NCBI RefSeq assembly: GCF_000426725.1
Contig: NZ_AUFX01000013.1
Location: forward strand, 1 to 64,000
Direction of reading: 5' to 3'
From: Sporocytophaga myxococcoides DSM 11118
GTDB taxonomy: Bacteria; Bacteroidota; Bacteroidia; Cytophagales; Cytophagaceae
Length of the DNA: 64,000 nucleotides
Positions within the stretch are counted from its first letter, which is position 1, and each line of letters opens with the position of its first letter. Shown in pieces: positions 1-7,031 of this stretch. Under the pieces are notes generated by a model. That model worked only from the letters and a program-made list of their open reading frames with translations, was not told the origin of the DNA and ran no database searches. A program made the position numbers and the translations under genes.

Positions 1-83
1 AGGTAACCATGTTATTTAAACTCAATACATAAAATTTAAAATGACAATTAATTTAGGCTCAAGCAAAGTCATGAACTTAATAA

Positions 84-114
84 TTGATGCCATCGCTTTA
101 AGTGATGGCATCAA
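84..114. terminator. Strong stem-loop, possible terminator
   Basis: Two perfect 11-base arms (84-94 TTGATGCCATC and 104-114) surround a 9-base loop. There is no clear U-run on either side, so it could be a terminator for a gene left of the window or the edge of a repeat. Confidence 0.45.
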
Positions 115-123
115 TCAAATCTA

Positions 124-140
124 TTAAGTTGACGGCTATG
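124..140. repeat. Solo terminus of a MITE-like repeat
   Basis: TTAAGTTGACGGCTATG is the reverse complement of the left end of the repeat at 11182 with one difference, and nearly matches the right end of the copy at 19134-19320. Only the terminal 17 bases are recognisable here. Confidence 0.5.
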
Positions 141-222
141 GTCTTCCGACCTGACACATTTGGCTAATTTAAGCAATAACTTGTCAGTGGTTCGTTGCTT
201 TATTTCTAATAGTGTGTCTTTA

Positions 223-960
223 TTACCAAGGAATTTCGCCTGTTTCCGGATTATTTTCTTCACTGAAAAACTTACCTGTTGGTCCGTCTTTGTCAATCAA
301 AGCATATTTTACAATTCGTTTTCCGGCATCTTCTAAAGTTCCTGTTCCTCTATGTCCATTGAAATCTGTTTTAGTATATCCAGGACATACTGCATTTACT
401 TTAAAAGAACTTTCCTTCAATTCGTAAGCCAATACAACCGTGTACATATTTAAAGCAGATTTTGATGAAAGATAAACAGCCCCTTTATAATCATAATATT
501 TATAGGCAGGGTCACTATGCAAAGTAATCGAGCCTTGACTTGAAGTCACATTGACTATTCGTGGCTCCGAAGATTTTTTTAATAAATCAATGAATGTTTG
601 AGTCATTCTAACGGCACTGTAGACATTAGCATCATAGGCTGCTTTAAATTGGTCAATAGTTGAATCTAAAGCTGTTTGCGGATACCCCCCATAAATGCCT
701 GCATTATTAATAAGAATGTCCAGAGCCTGTATTTTCTTACCGATTTCGATACGGGCTGCTTGTATCGATTCATCATTTGTTACATCTAACTGAATGACTT
801 CTATATTTTTTATTCCCTCCGCTTTTAGTTTATCAATTGCTTCTCTACCTTTTACTAAATCACGAGAACCAAGGAAAACATAAACTCCTTTTTGTGAAAG
901 TTGACGGGCGACTTCAAAGCCAATGCTTTTATTGGCACCTGTTATTAATGCTGACTTCAT
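223..960 (-). CDS. SDR family NAD(P)-dependent oxidoreductase
   Basis: This 245-residue protein is a classical short-chain dehydrogenase of the carbonyl-reductase-like group, predicted to be a cytosolic NADPH-dependent carbonyl or alcohol oxidoreductase. The N-terminal dinucleotide site reads TGANKSIG, the NNAG motif follows near residue 87, and a YxxxK catalytic pair (YLSSK) sits near residue 165 with an upstream serine (VTSSQGS). Length is normal for the family. It follows an AraC regulator on the same strand with a 69-base gap, so that regulator may control it. The substrate cannot be read from the sequence. Confidence 0.88.
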   Translation of the reverse strand: MKSALITGANKSIGFEVARQLSQKGVYVFLGSRDLVKGREAIDKLKAEGIKNIEVIQLDVTNDESIQAARIEIGKKIQALDILINNAGIYGGYPQTALDSTIDQFKAAYDANVYSAVRMTQTFIDLLKKSSEPRIVNVTSSQGSITLHSDPAYKYYDYKGAVYLSSKSALNMYTVVLAYELKESSFKVNAVCPGYTKTDFNGHRGTGTLEDAGKRIVKYALIDKDGPTGKFFSEENNPETGEIPW

Positions 961-986
961 TTTTTATTTGTTTAAAATTTATGAAG

Positions 987-994
987 CAAAAGTA
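987..994 (-). promoter_or_regulatory. Candidate -7 element for the SDR gene
   Basis: Read on the minus strand this is TACTTTTG, an exact match to the Bacteroidota -7 consensus TAnnTTTG, about 27 bases upstream of the SDR start codon. No good -33 TTG lies at the usual spacing, which would fit a promoter needing an activator such as the adjacent AraC protein. The activator link is inference. Confidence 0.35.
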
Positions 995-1029
995 GTCAGT
1001 CAATATATAGTGGGAATGGACAAATCTTT

Positions 1030-1908
1030 TTATTTGCCCGACAAATCCTGTTGGTTTGCTAAAAATTCGCTTACGCTTTGTCCAGTGCTTTTTTTGAAAA
1101 GTCGTGAAAAATAATCGGGATCATTGAAGCCCAATTCGTAAGCCAATTCTTTCACAGAAATTTTTGAATAGTGCAGTTTTCGTTGTGCCTCAGTCATCAA
1201 ACGATTAATAATAAATTCCTTAGGTGAAACACCTGCAAACTCTTTTACAATTCCATATAAACTATTTGAGCTTAGCGCTAATTTTTCGGCAATAGAATTT
1301 ATTGAATGTTGCTCGGTCAGATTTTTTTCAACCACAAGTTTAAATTCAATGTATTTTGAGAGCTTAGGATTCGATATAATACCTTGCTGTGTACCTTTGA
1401 AGTAGGCACTGTTGAGTTCTGTTAAGAGAGCATTCAAATGTGCTAAAATTATTTCTGTATCCGTTTGCTCCTTATTTGTGTATAGTATTTGATTTAAAAT
1501 TTCAAAAACCTTTTTTACTCTTAGTTTAGCTGCAGGATCAAAATTTAAGGTTTGTTTGTTTAGCGGATTAACTAAAAAAGCAAACTGTTGGGGAAGTAAA
1601 GCTAAAGTGTTTTCATCAAACCCTAGTTTATAATATTCAAGTTTACCTGTTTTAGAAGGTGGCTCGAAAATTTGATTGGGTAAGGCAAAAAGTAAGTGTC
1701 CATCAGAAATGGTAAAGTCCTGTAGGTCCACTCCGTAAGTTAAAGAGCCACTGTCTATAAAAACAAAGAAATAGAAATTCAATCTATGAGGTTGAAATGC
1801 TTTTGGTAAGATTTCAGCAGGCACAAAATGATTTTCGCTTGAACCAACTTTTATTCTAAGTTTGTCATGCTGTTTTTCGATGTCTAATATTCCTTTATCT
1901 TCTTGCAC
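1030..1908 (-). CDS. AraC family transcriptional regulator
   Basis: This 292-residue protein has an N-terminal cupin-like effector-binding half (about residues 20-170) and a C-terminal pair of helix-turn-helix motifs (about 185-285), including SINSIAEKLALS and the typical second motif VKELAYELGFNDPDYFSRLFK. That layout is standard for single-component AraC activators. It lies directly upstream of the SDR gene on the same strand, the usual arrangement of a regulator with the redox enzyme it controls. The ligand is unknown. Confidence 0.9.
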   Translation of the reverse strand: MQEDKGILDIEKQHDKLRIKVGSSENHFVPAEILPKAFQPHRLNFYFFVFIDSGSLTYGVDLQDFTISDGHLLFALPNQIFEPPSKTGKLEYYKLGFDENTLALLPQQFAFLVNPLNKQTLNFDPAAKLRVKKVFEILNQILYTNKEQTDTEIILAHLNALLTELNSAYFKGTQQGIISNPKLSKYIEFKLVVEKNLTEQHSINSIAEKLALSSNSLYGIVKEFAGVSPKEFIINRLMTEAQRKLHYSKISVKELAYELGFNDPDYFSRLFKKSTGQSVSEFLANQQDLSGK

Positions 1909-2001
1909 TGTGATTGTTTAATTTTTTCAGGTTGTCGCTTTACAATGACCGATAACGGCTGAGCTATGATCCGTGGATTTGTATTAAGTCACGAATTCTC
2001 A

Positions 2002-2083
2002 ATAGTCCTAATATGATTTGCCTCACATATGGCGAGTTAAAATAAGATTAACGAGGATTCACGAGAATAGCGATTTCTTCGCT
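2002..2083. repeat. 82-bp dispersed repeat, copy 1
   Basis: This segment aligns without gaps to 3540-3621. Shared blocks include ATAGTCCT, CCTCACATATG, TTAAAATAAGATT and AGGATTCACGAGAATAG. The pair brackets the BNR-repeat gene at 2130-3320 in direct orientation. Confidence 0.65.
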
Positions 2084-2087
2084 ACTT

Positions 2088-2122
2088 CAGTGGTTTCAGG
2101 TCGGAAAGACCTGAAACCACTG
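2088..2122 (-). terminator. Perfect 15-bp inverted repeat after the BNR gene
   Basis: Arms 2088-2102 (CAGTGGTTTCAGGTC) and 2108-2122 are perfectly complementary around a 5-base loop. It lies 8 bases beyond the stop codon of the minus-strand gene. There is no strong U-run, so it may terminate transcription or only protect the 3' end of the transcript. Confidence 0.6.
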
Positions 2123-2129
2123 GAAGCTT

Positions 2130-3320
2130 TTACTGCATTACAATCCTTTTTACTTCATACCTGTTATTGTCGTCACTTATCTTTACAAAGTAATTTCCTT
2201 TAAGATTTAATGAGCTTAGATCGAAAGACCAAGAGTTTTGGTCGAGTGTTGTTTTATAGACTTCGTGCCCGAAAGTATTAAATATGGTTAACTTTAAGTC
2301 AGATCCATTCACTTCAAGTTTTTCAATCGAAACTTGTCCATTTGAAGGATTAGGATATAGTTTAAACAGTTCTGCTTTTTCTTTTTTTGAATTGATAGCT
2401 GTAATTATTTGTAATTTATAAAAGCCCCCATCAAAACCTACGGAATATCCTTCTGAATTGGACAGCATTTGAAAATCAATAATAGATGATGAAAAACCTG
2501 TCATTTCTGAAAAACTTTTTCCATCATCATAGGAAACCTTAAGGTCTCCGCTACGAAGATATAATGTACCGTCTACTACTTGTATTTTAGCTCCACTTAA
2601 ATCGGTTGTAATAGGTGTCCAGTGTTCACCACCATCAGTTGTTTTAAGAATCTCAGTTACGGCAAGTGCATATCCGATGTTGGTGGTAGTAAAGAATACA
2701 TTATTAAAATGCTCACTCGTCGGTTGTGAGATTTGCGACCAGGTCTTTCCTCCGTTAACGGTTTTAAAAATCTTACCACCCTCATTTGTAACAGCGTAAC
2801 CTATTTTAGACTTTGGATAAGGGAAATGTATTGCAGAGATGGCAGCGCCACCGAATGCATTATTGGGATAGTGCGTCCAGGTTTTACCGCCATTAAAAGA
2901 ATAAGACACGTCATCATTATTATCTGAGAATGCAAATGCTGTATCTGCATTTTTGATGTAAATTTCTCCTATGTCAATAAGAGCGGTGTTTATTTTTGTC
3001 CAATTTTCTCCGCCGTCTGTTGTTCTGAAACCTTCAGAAGGAGCATCTGTTGAAAGGATACCGATTTGTTTATTTGCAAACTGGATCGTGCGAATTGAAT
3101 TATTAGTGCTGATATTCGGGGTTTTCCAGGTTTTACCACCGTCTTTTGTTTTTAAAAGTGTTGTTGTAACTCCAGCATCCCCTCCGACAAATCCAGTATC
3201 ACTGTTAATAAAACAAACTGCAATTAAAGTTTCTGTTGTCGGGGTCTTTAATCGAGTCCATTGAGCAAATAGATTAATTGAACTAAATAATGCTAAAACC
3301 AGGAAATAATATATTTTCAT
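2130..3320 (-). CDS. Ycf48/BNR-repeat protein with T9SS type A sorting domain
   Basis: This 396-residue protein has a signal peptide (about residues 1-19, ending NLFAQ). Its beta-propeller is built of BNR-type repeats with the Asp-box-like motif DGGxxW, seen as KDGGKTW, TDGGENW, NGGKTW and TDGGEHW. From about residue 318 a T9SS type A domain begins with LYPNPSNGQVSI and ends in a beta-rich tail (GNYFVKISDDNNRYEVKR). It should be exported by T9SS and either anchored to the cell surface or released. Ycf48-like propellers occur in photosystem assembly factors and in many Bacteroidota surface proteins; the ligand here is unknown. Direct 82-bp repeats flank the gene. Confidence 0.87.
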   Translation of the reverse strand: MKIYYFLVLALFSSINLFAQWTRLKTPTTETLIAVCFINSDTGFVGGDAGVTTTLLKTKDGGKTWKTPNISTNNSIRTIQFANKQIGILSTDAPSEGFRTTDGGENWTKINTALIDIGEIYIKNADTAFAFSDNNDDVSYSFNGGKTWTHYPNNAFGGAAISAIHFPYPKSKIGYAVTNEGGKIFKTVNGGKTWSQISQPTSEHFNNVFFTTTNIGYALAVTEILKTTDGGEHWTPITTDLSGAKIQVVDGTLYLRSGDLKVSYDDGKSFSEMTGFSSSIIDFQMLSNSEGYSVGFDGGFYKLQIITAINSKKEKAELFKLYPNPSNGQVSIEKLEVNGSDLKLTIFNTFGHEVYKTTLDQNSWSFDLSSLNLKGNYFVKISDDNNRYEVKRIVMQ

Positions 3321-3539
3321 TTTCTTTATGTTAATGTTATCCTATTCATAAGGCTTTTGGTGCCGCCTCGTTTTAATGAGGTTTCGAACTCCTCTTGTAA
3401 AATTAATTTACCTATACACTCTCTTATATGCAATTCAGTTTATACTTAAATAAAAGAGCCTTAGTATCTTTGCTAATGCTAAAGTAATATAAATTTAACA
3501 ATTTTCTTACAGGTTACTCCTGATGACAATTCCCGAACT

Positions 3540-3621
3540 ATAGTCCTCGTTTGACTCACCTCACATATGACTATTTAAAATAAGATTCAGGAGGATTCAC
3601 GAGAATAGGAAATGCATCGCT
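3540..3621. repeat. 82-bp dispersed repeat, copy 2
   Basis: Ungapped partner of 2002-2083. A related short string (GATTGACGAGGACTGAC) follows near 3730. The rest of the 3321-3910 gap holds no gene I can support. Confidence 0.65.
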
Positions 3622-3852
3622 TTATGTAAAGTTTAAAAAGATATTCTTGATCATAGATAACAGATAATATTTTAATTAAGCATTGAATGATTCCGTCCGC
3701 TGCAGACAATAGGACAGGGTAAACAATTAAGATTGACGAGGACTGACAAAAAAATCGATAGCATCCCTATTTCAAAATCCCCCTAATACAATCTAACTTT
3801 CTATTTATAAATACAGAAATCCAACCATTTAAAACAAATCATTAAAATTATT

Positions 3853-3884
3853 TTGCATCCTCAAACATTTATCGTAATATTGCA
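3853..3884 (+). promoter_or_regulatory. arsR promoter overlapped by candidate ArsR box
   Basis: TTG at 3853-3855 is followed after 19 bases by TAATATTG (3875-3882), close to the Bacteroidota TTG/TAnnTTTG promoter. The -7 element sits inside ATCGTAATATTGCA (3871-3884), which recurs with one change at 4257-4270 upstream of arsM. Overlap with the -7 region fits repression by ArsR that is relieved by arsenite. Site function is inferred from the repetition and position. Confidence 0.5.
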
Positions 3885-3910
3885 TTATTATAATTAATTA
3901 ACCTATTCAA

Positions 3911-4237
3911 ATGGGAATTACCAAAACAGACAACTTCAACGATAAACAAAACAGAATGGCAAGCCTTGCAAAAGCTATCGGACATCCTGCACGTATTGCC
4001 ATCCTGGAGTTTTTATTAAAGAAAAATACATGTATCTGTGGCGATCTGGTAGAAGAACTTCCACTTTCCCAGGCAACCGTCTCACAACATCTAAAAGCAT
4101 TAAAAGAAGTTGGCCTAATCAAAGGCGAGATTGAAGGCACCAGCGTTTGCTATTGCATTGATGAGAAGGTCTGGAATGAAGCTAAAGAGGCCTTCAGCAA
4201 GCTGTTCGGTTCCTACAAGGGAGTTAAGTGCTGTTAA
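3911..4237 (+). CDS. arsR: ArsR/SmtB family arsenic-responsive repressor
   Basis: This 108-residue winged-helix protein fits the ArsR family in length and layout. ATGxPxRIAIL-type helix 1 sequence ([12 protein letters not shown]) is followed by the metalloid-site region [27 protein letters not shown], where CxCGD matches the ELCVCDL-type arsenite site, and then the beta wing. It ends in a vicinal Cys-Cys pair (VKCC), which could add thiol ligands. It opens the arsenic cluster and should repress it until As(III) binds. Candidate operators lie before this gene and before arsM. Confidence 0.92.
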   Translation: MGITKTDNFNDKQNRMASLAKAIGHPARIAILEFLLKKNTCICGDLVEELPLSQATVSQHLKALKEVGLIKGEIEGTSVCYCIDEKVWNEAKEAFSKLFGSYKGVKCC

Positions 4238-4256
4238 AAATTTTTTGACCCAAACT

Positions 4257-4270
4257 ATCGTAATATTACA
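4257..4270 (+). promoter_or_regulatory. Second candidate ArsR box, upstream of arsM
   Basis: ATCGTAATATTACA differs by one base from the site at 3871-3884 and has a 10-base palindromic core (GTAATATTAC). It lies 45 bases before the arsM start, so arsM and the genes after it may have their own ArsR-controlled promoter. Confidence 0.45.
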
Positions 4271-4314
4271 ATGTACCAATATAACAATAACGAACTTAAA
4301 CAAACAGTATAACA

Positions 4315-5163
4315 ATGGAAAATACAAATGAAAGACTAAAAGGGATAGTAAAAGAGGAATACAGCAAAATTGCTTTACAATCCAAAGGACAAAATGAAAC
4401 AAGTTGTTGCGGCGCCGGAAGTTGTGGAACCGGTACTTATAAAATTATGAGCGAAGATTATTCAAACCTCGAAGGATACAACCCCGATGCAGACCTTGGA
4501 CTTGGCTGTGGCCTACCTACCGAATTTGCAAAGATCAAAAAGGGTGATACAGTTGTAGACTTAGGTTCCGGAGCAGGAAATGATAGCTTCGTCGCCAGAT
4601 CAATTGCAGGCGAAGAAGGAGAAATCATAGGTATAGATATGACAGAAGCAATGATTCAGAAAGCTAAAGCCAATGCAGAGAAATTAGGATTCAACAATGT
4701 GCAGTTCAGATTGGGTGATATTGAAGATATTCCTCTATCTTCCAAAAGAGCTGATGTAGTAGTAAGCAACTGTGTAATGAACCTGGTTCCTGATAAGAAA
4801 AAAGCTTTTGATGAAGTCTACAGAATACTCAAACCTAATGGTCACTTTAGTATTTCAGATATTGTTTTAAAAGGCGAACTACCCGAATCAATTAAGAAAG
4901 AAGCAGAGATGTATGCAGGTTGTGTTTCTGGGGCCATTAAGAAAGGTGATTACCTGGAAATATTGTCTGATGCGGGATTCACTAACATTACTGTTCAGAA
5001 AGAAAAACAGATCAATATTCCCGATGAAATCCTCTTGAATTACCTGAATTCAGAACAATTAAACGAATTCAAATCAAAAGGATCCGGAGTTTTCAGCATA
5101 ACAGTTTATGCGGAAAGACCAGAAACAGAATGTGGGTGCGAACCTGCTGCTAAGTGTTGTTAA
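4315..5163 (+). CDS. arsM: Arsenite methyltransferase ArsM
   Basis: This 282-residue enzyme transfers methyl groups from S-adenosylmethionine to As(III), giving methylated and volatile arsenicals. The SAM-binding motif I reads VVDLGSGAGND (near residue 82). The three conserved ArsM cysteines can be placed in LGLGCGLP, SNCVMNLVPDK and GCVSGAI. An N-terminal cysteine cluster (CCGAGSCG) and a C-terminal one (CGCEPAAKCC) probably help capture or chaperone arsenic. It follows arsR after 77 bases, with a second ArsR-like site between them, and precedes the arsenate reductase-like gene by 23 bases. Confidence 0.93.
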   Translation: MENTNERLKGIVKEEYSKIALQSKGQNETSCCGAGSCGTGTYKIMSEDYSNLEGYNPDADLGLGCGLPTEFAKIKKGDTVVDLGSGAGNDSFVARSIAGEEGEIIGIDMTEAMIQKAKANAEKLGFNNVQFRLGDIEDIPLSSKRADVVVSNCVMNLVPDKKKAFDEVYRILKPNGHFSISDIVLKGELPESIKKEAEMYAGCVSGAIKKGDYLEILSDAGFTNITVQKEKQINIPDEILLNYLNSEQLNEFKSKGSGVFSITVYAERPETECGCEPAAKCC

Positions 5164-5186
5164 ATACTTGTATAAATTTATAATTC

Positions 5187-5825
5187 ATGTTATTTCAAAC
5201 TATTGAAAGTTATATTCAGGATGCTATCAGATCTTTTGATAGCATCCCTGCTGAAAGAAAAAAGACATTAGAGACAATCAGTCATTTCATTCAAAAGAAG
5301 GTAGATACAGGTAAAACATCAGAGCTTATTTATGTCTGTACACACAATTCCAGAAGAAGTCATTTAGGTCAAATATGGGGAAAGACGGCTGCCAGCTATT
5401 ACGGGTTAAAAAATATAAATACCTATTCTGCCGGAACAGAAGTCACTGCATTCAATCCCAATGCTATTAAAGCATTGGAGAAAGCAGGATTTAAAGTTTC
5501 CAAATCAGAAGGAGAAGAAAAAAATCCTCAATATGCAGTTTCATATGATGACGAAAAGGAGCTTCCGATTATTTGTTTTTCTAAAACCTATGAAGATACT
5601 TCCATTCCCAAAGAAAGTCTTTGTGCAATCATGACCTGCACAGAAGCCGATGGAAATTGTCCGTTCATACCTGGAACAGAATTACGGATCTCCTGCCCTT
5701 ACAATGATCCAAAAGTCTTTGATGGTACAGCACAACAGGATGAAATGTATAGTGAAAGATGCAAACAGATTGCAATAGAAAACCTTTACATTTTTTCACT
5801 AATGATACATTCAAAACGAAAATAA
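5187..5825 (+). CDS. Arsenate reductase, low-molecular-weight phosphatase type
   Basis: This 212-residue protein carries the P-loop signature CX5R as VCTHNSRRS near residue 50, typical of low-molecular-weight tyrosine phosphatases and thioredoxin-linked ArsC enzymes. Downstream cysteines in MTCTEADGNCPFIPG and DPKVFDGT match the Bacteroidota phosphatase/ArsC-like group. In this setting it should reduce As(V) to As(III), feeding ArsM. It lies 23 bases after arsM and 2 bases before the following acetyltransferase, so it is probably co-transcribed. A phosphatase acting on protein substrates is the alternative, judged unlikely given the operon. Confidence 0.82.
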   Translation: MLFQTIESYIQDAIRSFDSIPAERKKTLETISHFIQKKVDTGKTSELIYVCTHNSRRSHLGQIWGKTAASYYGLKNINTYSAGTEVTAFNPNAIKALEKAGFKVSKSEGEEKNPQYAVSYDDEKELPIICFSKTYEDTSIPKESLCAIMTCTEADGNCPFIPGTELRISCPYNDPKVFDGTAQQDEMYSERCKQIAIENLYIFSLMIHSKRK

Positions 5826-5827
5826 AA

Positions 5828-6301
5828 ATGGTTCAGATTAAAAAAGTCGTCTCTTTTGAAGAGTTAGAAATGATCAAAGAGCTCTTCAAAGAATATGAAC
5901 AATATTTAAATACTGATCTTTGTTTTCAAAGTTTCAAGGAAGAATTACAAAGTCTTCCAGGATGTTATTCCAGCCCGGATGGAGGATTATGGCTCGCTTT
6001 TGATAATAATAAACCAGTTGGATGTGTCGCATTAAAGAAACAAGACTCAAAATACTCTGAAATGAAAAGGCTTTATGTAAAACCAGAATATCATGGAAAT
6101 GGAATTGGTAAAAAATTGATCGAAGCTACTATTCAGAAATCTAGAGAATTAGGATATGAATTTGTTAGATTGGATGTACTTCCCAAATCAGAAATTGCAA
6201 TTGCAATATATAAATCTCTTGGATTTTCACCAATTCCCCCCTACTATCAGACAAATCAGGAAGTATATTTTTTTGAATTGAAATTAAAAAATCGTATTTA
6301 A
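5828..6301 (+). CDS. GNAT family N-acetyltransferase in arsenic operon
   Basis: This 157-residue GNAT-fold protein has motif A visible as MKRLYVKPEYHGNGIGKKLIEATI (Q/RxxGxG/A form: HGNGIGKK) and a C-terminal motif B (AIYKSLGFSPIPPYY). I start it at ATG 5828, two bases after the preceding stop; the frame extends upstream inside the reductase gene, but that part would be an overlap. Such acetyltransferases are common in arsenic clusters, where some are named ArsN2, but the acetyl acceptor cannot be read here. Confidence 0.78.
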   Translation: MVQIKKVVSFEELEMIKELFKEYEQYLNTDLCFQSFKEELQSLPGCYSSPDGGLWLAFDNNKPVGCVALKKQDSKYSEMKRLYVKPEYHGNGIGKKLIEATIQKSRELGYEFVRLDVLPKSEIAIAIYKSLGFSPIPPYYQTNQEVYFFELKLKNRI

Positions 6302-6355
6302 CAATATAAGCAAGCACAAGCGTGACTATCTCCTATTCATATAATATTCTGGAAA

Positions 6356-6863
6356 ATGGTAAGAACTGCTACAATTAATGATATAACTCAGATTTTAGAA
6401 ATCTACAATTACTACATCAAAGAGACGGTAGTAACTTTTGAAATAGAACAGCTCGATAATGTTGAAATGACAAGAAGGTTTAATGAAACTATAGACAAAT
6501 ACGAATGGATAGTTTGGCAAGATGAAAGAAATAATATACTAGGTTATGCATATTATAATTCCTTTAGACCACGTGCCGCGTATCAATACAGTGTTGAATC
6601 TACAGTTTATTTAAGACATGATTCAAGAGCTAAGGGAATCGGAAAACAACTGTATCAGGAGTTGCTGAAAAGATTTAATAAAAGCAAATACCGTGTTATT
6701 CTGGGAACAATTTCACTTCCAAATGAACCCAGTCCGGTTGCATGAATTGTTTGGTTTCAAAAAGGTAGGACATCTTGAATCAGTGGGGTTCAAATTCGGA
6801 CAATGGATTGATGTAGGATACTGGCAGCTTTCAAAATCTAATAAAGAACCAGCCAAAGGATAA
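6356..6863 (+). pseudogene. Frameshifted ArsN1/phosphinothricin-type acetyltransferase
   Basis: From ATG 6356 the product is a clear phosphinothricin-acetyltransferase family GNAT (YNYYIKETVVTFE, YAYYNSFRPRAAYQYSVESTVYL, RAKGIGKQLYQEL, GTISLPNE), but it meets a TGA at 6743. The missing C-terminus continues in another frame from about 6732: VRLHELFGFKKVGHLESVGF, then GQWIDVGYWQL, stopping at 6863. Restoring GT in the string GAACCCAGTCCGG would give the expected NEPSVRLHE, so a two-base loss within a GTGT tract is the simplest explanation. ArsN1 members detoxify the arsenical antibiotic arsinothricin. It is either a pseudogene or a sequencing error. Confidence 0.8.
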
Positions 6864-7031
6864 AATATCATTTAAACTCAAAAGCAAGTTAGCTGATCCA
6901 TTAGAGAGAAAGCGCAAGCCTTGTGGGTGGAAGATTTAATGGTTCTTGATTTTTCTTTGGTTTGTAATATTGCTCCGGCAAAGATCTATTTGACTTAAAA
7001 ATTAGAGCTCATAAAAAATACTCACAAGCGC

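Noticed and set aside
5759-5827. N-terminal extension of the acetyltransferase frame
   Set aside because: It lies inside the reductase gene in another frame; the ATG at 5828 gives a standard GNAT start.
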